Source of the DNA: Gelatoporia subvermispora B
Lineage: Eukaryota > Basidiomycota > Agaricomycetes > Polyporales > Gelatoporiaceae
NCBI GenBank assembly: GCA_000320605.2
Contig: KB445797.1
Coordinates: 556,474-620,473, forward strand
DNA: 64,000 nt
Direction: 5' to 3'
Shown here: in pieces, positions 22,214 through 33,301 of the stretch
How the letters are laid out: each line of letters begins with the position of its first letter
Position numbering within the stretch: position 1 is the first letter of the stretch
Program-made: the position numbers and the translations under genes
The notes under the pieces: model-generated
The model's database searches: none
Told to the model about the DNA's origin: nothing
Seen by the model: the letters and a program-made list of their open reading frames with translations, nothing else

Positions 22214-23105
22214 CTAGAATCCGACGAATGCAGCATCGGAGGCATGCCAGCTGCTACCGTAAAAGTGGGAAAAGAACGCATCCGGTGCTTCTCCAAGATC
22301 TGTGTTCTTCCCGTATAGGGCCCGCGGAAGAATACTAACTTCGTGTCGTAACATCCCGGGCGTTTCAGCGTGAGCGGAGATGTAGGTGGCATATTGGGCC
22401 GACAGAAACATAGGCCCGGTGCTGAACATCACAGTGGGATAATGCAGGAGCCAGTGATGATCGAACGCTGTAAGGTGACGAATGACACGATCCATGAACG
22501 GATGTCGACGTTCAGCAAAGATGAGGTCGTTTGAAACCCCGACTGGAACTGTTTCGGCTAGAATAAGGGAATGGACGAGCAGGGGGTCCAAACGCCGCAG
22601 GCAACCCATGTCTAAATCCATGTAGATACCACCGAAGTGATGAAGCACAAAATAGCGGATGGCGTCGGCACGTTGAATGGGGTAAGAGTATGTATCATAC
22701 GTGTCGAGAAACCATGGGTACTGTTCAGCGATGAACTTGCGAGCGGAGGCATCGGTCCAGAGCGTGTATTCACTGAGTATGTGCCTCAGTAACTTTTCGA
22801 TAATAATCTACGCGCACTACGTACTAGTCCGGCATCATGTCTCGGCATCCTTGGGAGAGGTTAGCCCACGTGTCGGGAAGCTCCTCGGACTTCCATGTCT
22901 GATGAATTATGCGTGGTATGCGTTCTGGGGACGGGGATGTAGAGTGGCTCGACGGGGGTGGAGCATTTGTAACTCCGGGATCTACGATGAACGCTTCCGA
23001 ATCGATGGCAAGATGATGTGAGACGTAGGCGAGGACTGCTGTGGTACAGAGTAGCATTATAGCAAGGAAGCAAAGCATAATGCATATAGCTCTTCGACGC
23101 AACAT
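22214..23105 (-). CDS. Glycosyltransferase family 32 (OCH1/MIPC-type mannosyltransferase-like)
   Basis: Two exons, complement(22825-23105, 22214-22772), give 279 residues. I chose the start at 23105 because it places a transmembrane anchor directly at the N-terminus (MLRRRAICIMLCFLAIMLL), the usual type II Golgi topology. An upstream in-frame ATG at 23324 would add 73 residues. GT32 hallmarks are IPRIIHQTWKSEELP, YPIQRADAIRYFVLHHFGG and the DXD metal-binding motif in GGIYMDLDMG. The family transfers mannose in N-glycan outer chains (OCH1) or to inositolphosphorylceramide (SUR1/CSG1), and substrate cannot be decided here. Basidiomycetes have many such genes. The end is abrupt: AAFVGF then TAG, where relatives typically continue with LGKHG and a hydrophobic tail, so a recent frameshift may have shortened it. 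Confidence 0.82.
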
Positions 23106-25230
23106 TGGAAGGCAAAAAATGCAGGCTAGCTGAGATAGTCGGTCAATGATACGCTTGAAGGAGCTCAAGCCGCAGCCAAGGTTTGTGTCATCTAGTACTC
23201 GTGAACAAGAAGCTCCGCGCAGGCATAGACAGAAGAAGCCAAATGAACGGGTACGCCACACCGGGAGCATGAGGCGGACTGCGCAGTTCTCTGGATCAAA
23301 GATAGAGATGTCGACCACGGGCATAGCGGATAGCTAAGGCGCGAAGAAAGACCAAAGGAAATAGAGCCAATCCAGCACAATGGTTTTGCAATAGCAACCC
23401 AAGAAGCTCGAGCTCACGATCAGCAGCGGATGAAAGCGGCAGTGTCATGCAGATAAGTCATGCGCAGCTGGAAGATTGTGTTGTTTATGCCGCTGCGCTG
23501 GCAGCGTAGTAGCGATCGTGTACAGCTCCGCAGTTTATTGCGGACTCGGCGCGTCTATAGCCCATGACACAAGACAGAGAGATCGCATGGGACCATCTAT
23601 TAGATCATCCTGTCAGCACCGGGAATGGATGAGCGACGGCGTTAATTTCCCGTCATTCATGGCTAATAGCATTATGTGTCTTGCTACACCTTGCTACACA
23701 TGCTGGCCTGTAGATGAGACGCCATGCGTACCCGCAGACTTCAGGAAAGAGACGCGACAGGGTCGTGCGCTACAAGTTTCGGGCGAGGCGTCCAAGAGGG
23801 ATGGCGGCAGACAGCCGTTGATGACAGAATGATGCTATTCCGCGCATGAGAGGCATTTCCGTATCGAGAGTAAAACGTTGCCAGTGAGCATCCCTGCTTG
23901 GAAACTTCCGCTGACGAAAGAGCAATCAGACCAATTCGCGCTTCCCATAGCCCTGGCATAACGCTGGAGATACCCTCCTTCGCACGAGCACCAGATTTGA
24001 GCATTCAAGTATCCATTAGGATGCATCGTAGCGAACACAGACACAGGGTCCTGTAGACAGAGAAGAAGGCAGAAAGCATCAGACGTAACTTCTGTCATTG
24101 ATATAGCCTGGTTGTAAGGATCCCCGGTAGACCTAGAACATTCAATAGATATCTTGGAGCATCCGCCTGAGTTCTGTATCAGTTGATCAGCAAGTGCGTC
24201 ATGTATGAGTCGCCCCTGAAAGATGGTTCTGAGCAAGTCGTCTCCTTTTCCGCCGGTAGCGCCGGTGCAAAAGTTAGTTCGTCACGTGATCGAATTGTGT
24301 GAGTCAGGTGACAATGCGTCTCGAAGTTGTTGCGCAGTGGAAGGACTCGATTCGCGGGAGATCGTAGACATATGCCCAGTAGATGATTTCTTCCCATATG
24401 TCGATTGTAGTACCAAAATGTTATTTGATATGGCGGCCATGTGAAGGACAAATCCGAGTTATGACTGTGAGTCTCGCTGAGGGTAGAGTGGGTGTGGTCT
24501 CCAGGGCCATTCCGCTGGCGAGAACGCCCCTTTCGCGCCTGGAGCTTGAATTGCGGGCTAATGATAACTGTTTATAGTGGCTTTGCGACGACAGGACCTA
24601 CGCATCGGTGAGCCAAATGGCGCATAAGCATTTCCAATCCCTTCTAAGCAATGAGCCGCAAACTTTACGTGCGAGGATCACCTAGGTTGTCAAGGTGCGA
24701 GGCAGTAGCGTGTTAATCGTCAACAGAAGCACTGATACGAGTTTTATATACTTTCTCGGAATTGGAAAAAACGTGAAAATATACCCAGGCTGTCAGGAAT
24801 CATTGCTCTAATGGTCGACAGCTTCCACTGTGCTCTGAGAAATGCAAAACGTAGACAAGACGTAGACTTTGGTCAAGAGCACCAAAAGGCAAGAATGCGA
24901 TGCAACTCGATGACGCACTCCCAAGACGCCTAAGTCAAATAGAGACAAATACGACCGACGCGATCACGTTACCGCGTTGAGAAACGAACCACGCTTCAAA
25001 GTGGCGGTGCAACTAGCGTTACCAGTTGAGAACTGTCGTCGAGCAGTCGTCGAGCTCGCTTTTTCGTCGTGCCAGCCGATTACCTTTGTTTCATTCTCTC
25101 CTGTGTGCGTCACTTAAACTTTACTTGATGCTACAATGTCTGAACTAAGGACCAGGCAAATCCGCAGGTCACACGGCAACACACGGCAACGCGCATGCAT
25201 CATATGCCGTCGAGCGGAGGATAAGCAGGA
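23106..25230. other. Intergenic region of 2.1 kb, no recognised gene
   Basis: The longest plausible item is a minus-strand ORF at 23835-24236 (133 codons, several cysteines), without homology that I recognise or splice support. The right end holds the promoter of the SAP-domain gene. No repeats were noticed. Confidence 0.35.
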
Positions 25231-28200
25231 ATGTCGAGTACCACGCAAATCTTGTTTAATTCTCCGGCTTTGCATTCCCTCAAGCGCGATCAACTCGTCA
25301 AACTATGCAAGATCCACTCAATCAAGGCGACAGGCAAGAATATGGAACTCATCGAGAAGCTCAAGCAACGAGCGCAGGAGATGCCTTTGGACTTCGCTCA
25401 AATCATGCCCAGTAGTGACGATGAAGCATCCGAGATGACTGTCGACGGCGAGGAACACCTCTTGAGAGCCCAACTACCTAGACCTAGCGAGCAATGGGAG
25501 ATTGTTATGGACGACATTGAGGAAGTGGAAGAGCCGACCGGGACCGTATCTTCTAAGGGCAGTCTTCGAACGTTGGGTGGGCCACGCGGAGAATTTGGGA
25601 CCGGAAATACCAAGTGTGAGTACTGCCATGTCTATTCTGTATCTCGGCGGACTATAGGACGTGTACGATGCGGTGACCGAATGGATCCTTGAAGGCGAGA
25701 ACATAGGCCGCTGAGTGAAGGAGCAGTTGATGTCCGGTGAAGAAGTAAAGTTGCAGATGAGCTGCAGGCTTTGCTTTTGAGGTGATCGAGCGGAGGATGC
25801 CTTATCCGCAAGCGGTGGCGTCGACCACCGCGCACAATGCGGAGAGTAACCAAGCGAAGTGCGCACATGCTAATCCTCCTCCCGCAGCGTCCACCGTGAG
25901 CTCCTCCCTGAAGGCATTGGCCACATCGCTAGGCATCAAGCGTGCCGGTTCATCGAGGTCCACCACTGACGCGCAGCTAGCCGATGAGCTGGCGGGGCGG
26001 TCCATCCCATATTCGGCGCTGCCACCCCCGGACGCGCTGCCACAGACCGACCACTTCACATTCTCGAGCCGAGGAGCGACACCCGATAGATCTGCCGCGG
26101 ACGCGGACGGCGATATCTCGATGTCCGCTCCCGTGCCGGGGAGCCCCTCGCGTCCCGGCGCGCCGGTCCCCGCCAACGCACGCCTGAGCATGAGCAAGGG
26201 CTTAACCACAACCATTCGCCTCATCTCGACTGCGCGCGATTACGCCCCCTCTCCGCCCCGACTCGCGCCCTACCAGACTGAGTTTGACTTGGATATGGGC
26301 CCTCTGAGCGCCGATGCCGTCTCGGGCCACCACATCAGCGTGTGGCCTGCTTCACCTGGCCAGAGCGAAGGACAATTGTATCCCAGGCTGCCCGTTGAGG
26401 ATCTCGAACCCATGCCCCAGAAATCACCGATCGACTCTGACGTTCAGATGTCTGTTGATGATGACGTACAGATACCTGGTGACCTGGTCGTATCTGCCCC
26501 GCAACGTACGCCAGCCAAGTTCGCTAAGTCACCAATGAAAGCCACGCCGAAGGCGTTTGACGCCCCTGACCTATTCTCGCCCGCTTCCAATCATCGGTCC
26601 ACCGCAAAGTTAATGGCGTCACCCGCCATACCGCGTAGTACCCCATTCCTGTTTGGCTCGCCTTTACCACAGAAGAACACGTCGAACAAAGAGTTCGGAC
26701 AGGCAGCCGCCTCTGTGCTAGAGGAGATGAACCGGCGCCTCGTAGAGGCGGGCACGGGCAATATCGACTCTAGGATTCTAGAGAAAAAGACGAGCGATCC
26801 CTTCAGCATATTCAACCTGCCTTCTGGCCCTGCGAAAGCCGACACGACCGACCGCTTCGCCAAAGTGCACGATCAAGCATTTAGCAAGATGGATTCTATC
26901 GCAACGCATTACGCGGCGCGGCGCGGCGTACAGGCACCCGCGAACGAGCCAGCATCTAAGAAGAGAAAGTCGGACGCGCTCGGGCTAGGCCCGGCTCCTG
27001 GGACTCAACGCAAGGCGAGTGCAGCGAGTACACGCGTCATCAGCAACGGCGTCCGGAAGAAGATGGGGATTCCTGGAGCGTTCGGAGACGAAGAAGACGA
27101 TGAGGGTGAAGATCTTGCGGACCGGAGATCGTCCAAGCGGCTCCGTGCCGTCAGCGGAGACGACGTGCACCAGGGCAAGCGGGTGTCCCTCGCGCCGGCT
27201 CGTGAGGCAGACGAGAACGCGGAGGGTACGGAAAAGGCAGAGCGCAGGAAGAGCAAGGAACGTGAAGCCATTCGTAAGAAGATTGATGCTCGCCGCCGGA
27301 GCAGTCGAGGACGACCTAGTGTTGGCCGACCGAGTATTGGAAAGGCGCCCTTGGCCGGTAAGACGTTCCAAATTGGCGGCTGCATGCGATATATTACTCA
27401 TGAGATTTCATAGCTAAAGGCAAACCATCTCGATTCGGGTTCCTGAGCTCTGCGAAGTCGCTCGTCCGTAACGTTTGGAACATGGGTGCTGGCACCAACG
27501 CGACCGCAGGAAAGCCCGCTTCGACATCTACGTCGGGGCTGCCGGTTGCAAAGGCTCCGCATGTTGTTGCAGCTAAATCCGCAGCCGAATCGAAGTCTGC
27601 TGCGGCCTCATCTGTCAGGAAGACATCTGATGCGACAGCTGCCGCTGTCAAGAATGCGTCGCACAGCCGTACACCTTCCGTTTCGTCGAGCTTGAATACA
27701 TTGTCCAAGCTGAATGCTCCCACGAATGCTCCTCGTAGCGGCAGCGGAGGGACCATGACTTCTACGAAGTCTGTAGCGGGACAAGCTCGCCACCCTATTC
27801 CGTCTTTCGCACTTCCGCAGTCCCAAGGCGGCAGCCAGAACTTGCGTGCTGCAGGCTCCAGTGCGAGTGGCACTGCAAGTTCTCGTATGAGCACTAGGAT
27901 TCGGGAGAGCACCAGTGCTGGCGTGTCGTCCATGGGGACTCGGACTAGCATGGCATTGAACGCAGGCGGTACTGTGACGTCTCTCGGCAGCAGGCGAAGC
28001 ATGGCGCCTGCGGCGTCGAGTAGCGCTCGCTCAAGGATGGATGATAACTCAGCCAGCAAGGCTTTCGTCGCTCAAGCAAAGAGGACCTCGACGTTACTCG
28101 CGCCAACTGCCAGCTCGCTCGCCAAGATATCGATGCCCCGATCACGTTCTAGTAACTCAGCTAAGCCTTCGACTCTGCCCGTCTTGTCGGAACCCCGATC

Positions 28201-28699
28201 GCCGTCGGCGCAAGCGTCCACGTCGCAGTCTGCTCTCGACACAATCACCAACAGCCCGCGATCGCCAGGAACGATTTTCAGCAAACCATTCACCGGATTC
28301 GCAAGCCCGCCAGCTAGAGCGGAACCGACTCCCAACCCGTCACTCACTGCAGCGGCGAACAGGCTCATGGGCAACCCTCCGTCGACCACCAACACCTCTG
28401 CTGTCCCACCCAAGCCTAAAGTTGTGCTGACACGCAAGCCTAGAATCTCGCGGACGCGGGTTATGGCGAAGGCGGGAGCACAGAAAGTGGAGAGGCCATC
28501 GGTGGGTTCGCCAACCAGGGCGCTGACGCCACGAGCGAGGTCGAGCATGGGCCGCAAGTCTCTCGGTGCTGTGAAGCCTGTTGGGTCCACCAATGTAGAT
28601 GTGCTGAAGAGCGCAAAGTTGAAGAAAGCTAGACAGAGTGAGTACACGCGGCGCAAGAGTCGTGCGGGTGCCGGCGGCGAGGACGGAGGGAACAAATGA
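25231..28699 (+). CDS. SAP-domain protein, long and disordered, probably nuclear
   Basis: Exons 25231-25615, 25888-27357 and 27414-28699 join in frame to give 1046 residues. The first intron is unusually long (272 bp), so a missed small exon is possible. Residues about 9-46 form a SAP motif (LHSLKRDQLVKLCKIHSI..NMELIEKLK), a helix-turn-helix known for binding AT-rich DNA in chromatin, repair and RNA-processing proteins. The rest is low in complexity: acidic and Ser/Thr/Pro-rich segments, many SP and TP sites, a lysine/arginine-rich block near residue 520-590 (ERRKSKEREAIRKK, RGRPSVGRPSIGK) and a basic C-terminus. This points to a nuclear chromatin-associated factor under kinase control. I do not know its orthologue in yeast or animals. 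Confidence 0.72.
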
Positions 28700-30765
28700 A
28701 GCAGACGATGGATTGATGACTACTTCTTGTCTTGACTTATGATTTTTGGACTACTGTTCGACGCTGTCATGCTTTGACATATCTTGCCACTTTGGCTTTT
28801 TATCTGCCCTGATGATACTCGTTTCTCGAGTTGTATGAATCCGACGATGCAGATGTGTATATTTACTTCTTGACGCTTCTACATTACGCACCAGTCCCTG
28901 TGACGTTATCATAACAGTGGTCGGTTACCATTACCGGTTCTGTTCGCGATCCCCTGCCAAAGACGATATCGCGTCAGTGATCATACCTCCGGGAGTTGTT
29001 TCAACAATGCAATTCCGCAGCGTACAAATACACAACAGGGGCTGCTATTCAGGATGCGAACGAATGAAGATCGCCAAGCTTCTCCCCAAGACTGAGATTT
29101 TCGACAATTGGAAGGTTTCGGTTTCACGTGCGGGAGCGAAATGTCCTCCTGATACGTTGCTTGATCTTCTACAGTGTATGATAAACACACACCAGTTGTA
29201 CCACGGTACGCAACATGGAACTCACCCCTATGATGCGCAGCAAAGTATTTTTTCTGTGGCCCGTCTTGAGAAAGCGATCCTGTATTCGTTCCTCTTCCTC
29301 ATCTGTCGGCTACAATGTACCCATCAACGTCAGAAGTGGATTATTCGCATCATCCAGCATACCGGCATGAAGCTCCGAAATGGCTGACCCGTCGAGTCCC
29401 TCGTCTCGTATATAGATCGTCTCCGAGGATTATACTCCATGACTTGACTGGAGTGACCAGGTCACGATGTACTTTCGTGTAACCCACGGTGCTCTACCAG
29501 AAAACCCTGAGTGGTCAGCTACATAATGATGCCATTGCGACAGACTACTGACACAGGGAGGTCATACTTACCTGAAGTGCCGCGGAACGCCCTCCAGCTG
29601 ACACGGAGACGGTACCTGTTTTAATAACAGGTCGATGTACTTCTCTATCTGCAAGCTGTGGGGTATCATAGAGATGTGAGCAGGCGACAATTGGTTCCTC
29701 GCTGACGAATGAAATGCTATTCCAAGATCAAGACGTTTGACGACGCCGGATAGCATAGGTCGCCCTTAGATATGGCAACGAGGATCAATAGAAGGAGCAC
29801 CGCAGTTGGGGAAACATAACAGTACGTCCTCGGAAAAGATGGCGATGATGACGCCTCAGGGCCTCATCGATCGATGAGACGTCATAAAGCAGGCTTTCGC
29901 GCGCAGGCATGTGTACACAATAGGAGCACGATTATACAAAAGAATGGCTCTCATCGAAGATTGATACGGGAACCGGCGTCTGTCAGCGTATGTAGACAAT
30001 CAAGTGTCGCGGACTGCGGGTTGCGTGGCGTTGCACACATCCCAACTAGCCTGCCTCGAGGAAAGCCATCTAGATCTGTTGGGCCACGCCACTGGGCAAC
30101 TAACTTCTGATCTCAAATCTGAGAAGGGAGAAGTGCATCGGCGTCTTGCAGTGCACGAGGTAACATGAAGGAAGACGGAGAAGGAGAGTCGTCATTCATG
30201 GCAACATATTCCCATGACAACAGTCTGACCGGCGATTCAGAAACATTCTGAACGGAACTATTGCACGTCCGAGGTCTTTGATATGCTCACTGGACACAGT
30301 CCAGTGCCATAGTGATGACTGGAGAGATGGCATGGCACTTTCCCGGCTCCCAGGGAAGAACGACAGTCGGAATGCTTAGTGCAGTCAATGATGTCCGTAT
30401 TGTTGGAGTTAGACGATGGATGCTCGGGGATAGATGGAGACGGAGGTAACTGGCAGGACTCAGCGTAGTCTAGTAGACGAGCCCTAGCATGATCTACCAT
30501 CGATGATATTCAACAATGATCTTTCATCAGCTTCCTCCAGACCTTGATCAACACATAGAACTAAAATAATCGAAGGGCCGGAAATCACTCGTGCTTCGGA
30601 TGTGAAGTCTTGTCTGTAGGACTAGAGGACTCGAATAGGGATATGTCCGTACCCTTCCCGTATGTTAGCAGAAATGGGCTAGCTCCAAGAATCAGATCGT
30701 GAGGCTGCGTAGCTGTCCAACCAGAATGAGCCGTAGTCGGAAGAGGGTCAAATGCCACATACCGG
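28700..30765. other. Intergenic region of 2.1 kb, no recognised gene
   Basis: A few ORFs of 60-156 codons occur (for example 28917-29387 plus, 30258-30500 minus), but none shows a known motif or clear splice structure. It contains the 3' flanks of the convergent SAP-domain and SLX1 genes. Confidence 0.35.
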
Positions 30766-32853
30766 TCAATCAGATACTTCTATCGCTTCGACGCCGCGCT
30801 CTGCCATTGAGCGCTTAGCTGTCGCTGCGATTCTTCGTCGACCAGAATCACCATCCGTCTCTGCCCGCGCTGATGTGGATGGCAATGATAGCTTTGCCAA
30901 CACTTGAGTCAGTCTTGCTAGGCCACCATCCTCCGGAAGCTGCCTAGCTGTGGACGGCTGAGCTCGAAGTAGACCGTTTGCGAGTATTGGTAGCGAACCA
31001 TTGGCACGACGAGGTGATGGTGGGTCGGAGTTGGGGTTAGATGATGAAATGAGCGCTCCTGATGATTGGGAAGAGAAGGGACGAGTAGACGCAGGAACAA
31101 GGGTTTCCCTTACACCCTTTCCTCGTCGCTTACTGGCCCGAGAAGAGGCTGTCCTAGGCTCGGACCTGTTAGCCACGCCACTGTCATCGTCGCATCCTCG
31201 GTTGACTGGCCCCAAAGTTGTCTTCGATCCCGAAGCAACTGCTGTGTGAGAAGGGATCGGCGGCCTGGTACGACTACGCAAGCGTGAGACAGGGCTTGCA
31301 TGCTCGCCATGCAGGCTGTAATCAAACCATGCATCGCCGGCGGAAGTAAGGGCATCTGATATGTTACCGGCGCCCGAGGAAGCGGTAGCTGTGGAATGGG
31401 GTTCAGCCTGTCCATCACCCGCGATGTCGTTTCCATGAGTGACAACGTGGGTGCGGGACGGAGAGACACGGGTGTTCCTGGCGCGTTTGGACGGTTTACC
31501 GTGTTCCGCTGGAATGTCTGTATCACCAGAATTCCGCGCGGAGGATCTTGGTTTCCGGCCCCTGGTGGACTTCAGCGTTCTGGAGTCCGGCTCAAGAGAA
31601 CTGCCCTTGTGCTTCACTGAGCGCTTCTTGGCTTGCTTCTGACGGGCGGATCGTGGTGCATCATCGTCAGAAAGGCCTTCTGTTTGATCGTCGCTCGCGT
31701 GCTCATCGTCTTCCATTATGGACTCTGGCACAGCACCGAGGTGTCTCCGGTAGCATCCTCTGATGATGTCGCCCCAGAGAGTATATTCTCCACAGCCTCT
31801 GCATTCGCCACCCCGTGGTACGAAAAGTTTGCTGCGTTCGCGGCGCAGGAAGTCGGACGACAGGCATTTGAGATGCGAGATTGTTGTGCATCCGGAAGTT
31901 GGACACAGAGCGGTCTGAAGGGGCTCCCGTATCTGAAGCGGAGAACATCAATAGACAAGGACCACAGGTTGAGGACATTCCCATACCAGGTCTACTGGGG
32001 AACGACAAATCGAACATTTGATCTCGGCACTGGTTGAGAGGATAGACGATACCTTGTTCATCTGAGACGCAGTGAACGTGGCTTGGAGTGCTACCTTAGA
32101 ATCCTGATCTGGCTATATGTTTTGGAACTTACTGTCTTTCACTTCGATCGGGCCAGCTCTGCCTGAACCAAGCAAACCAGATTTCCCGTCGACACCCTCC
32201 AATTCCTCTTCGCATCTAAACCCTCGAGGCAGAGGATCATCGGCGGCACGGCAGGCAAAATTCCACATCTTAACCGCTTCTTCCGAAAAGAGCTTCACGT
32301 GCAGCGGCCAGGCGACATATGGATGTGCCGGAATCATGTTCCGGAGTATCCTTAGAACCCACCTAAGTCGTACGGCTCGCATATATATCGCTTGCAATCT
32401 TCACTCACAGAACACTACCCATAAACGATTTCTGTTTGAGCTTCTCTATACTCCGTAGATGTCTAGCCTTTCGTGGGTGTTGCCATGCCCATTCGAATTG
32501 AAGAGCGGAGAGTCTCGAAGGGAAGCCATAGACGATCATGTGCATAACCCAGGGCCTCCGGAATTTCGTCCTGGTTGCACCTTGCGCTATTTCGCCATTA
32601 TGTTGTCTAATTATGAATTGTCAATCATGGACCATTGCTGAGGCTTGAGTGATATTCACCGGATGCGACGAGGTGGATTGGGCGTGCTTCCGATGTAGGT
32701 ACTGTCCAGATGTCTAGTATCTCACGCCATGCAGGCTCATGAAAGCCAAAACATCACTTACGCAGTTGCGCCGGGGTTTTTGATGCTCTTCAAAAGGTAG
32801 CATGCGTAAAAGGAAGGGAACGTATGTTTGGCGACTGAGGCTGTCGGAGGCAT
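30766..32853 (-). CDS. SLX1: Structure-specific endonuclease subunit SLX1
   Basis: Six exons, complement(32762-32853, 32660-32701, 32409-32606, 32133-32362, 31987-32090, 30766-31932), join in frame to 610 residues. The GIY-YIG nuclease domain is at the N-terminus: [28 protein letters not shown], then [12 protein letters not shown] and [10 protein letters not shown]. The arginine of the RRIRQHNG helix is present. A zinc-binding RING/PHD-like domain follows (CSICRSPVD, then [10 protein letters not shown] and [18 protein letters not shown]), the standard SLX1 order. With SLX4 this enzyme cuts branched DNA such as Holliday junctions and 5' flaps. The C-terminal 330 residues are disordered, basic and Ser-rich, much longer than in yeast SLX1, and end in a hydrophobic-acidic VEAIEVSD that could bind SUMO (inference). 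It is transcribed divergently from the fork-protection gene TOF1. Confidence 0.93.
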
Positions 32854-33301
32854 GACACCGGTACTTTAAGAATGTCGGCCAAGATCAAGTAAATATTAGT
32901 CTAGATATTGGTGGTCTCAGAAGTGTCCGAATCATAGTTCAATGCTCGGATAGAAGTTATCCTGACAACAACTCGAGAAAACCACGGCAAGAGGCAAGCC
33001 GGATCAAGCGTCGATATTTACGTGACTATTCCACGGCACGGTAACGATCACGTGGTTGCGTGATCGTTCGCGACACGGTCACGCGGATAGACGCTCGAGC
33101 CGCTCGCGCGTCGTCTGAAGGGAGTCGTCCAGCAGTGCTTACTCCGAGCTATAACCACCGATTCACCTGGATGAATCTCTCGCCTAACTCTGGGGATTGA
33201 CACTACGAACCTGATTGCCTTGTGACAAACCACGAGTACACGACAAACAATTCATCTATCGAGAGACAATAGCTAGCAGCCGACCTCTGATCACTTCAGC
33301 T
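32854..33301. promoter_or_regulatory. Shared divergent promoter of SLX1 and TOF1
   Basis: The two ATGs are 448 bp apart and face away from each other. The interval contains two ACGCG cores (33081-33085 plus; 33107-33111 as CGCGT), which match the core of MBF (MluI cell-cycle box) sites that drive S-phase genes in fungi, and a perfect inverted repeat at 33043-33068. No TATA box stands out. Confidence 0.5.
33043..33068. repeat. Perfect 10-bp inverted repeat with 6-bp spacer
   Basis: AACGATCACG, then TGGTTG, then CGTGATCGTT. It overlaps a CACGTG E-box-like core. Possibly a binding site for a dimeric regulator. Confidence 0.6.

Noticed and set aside
28917..29387. 156-codon plus-strand ORF after the SAP-domain gene
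   Set aside because: It has no motif, no promoter signal and no splice structure.
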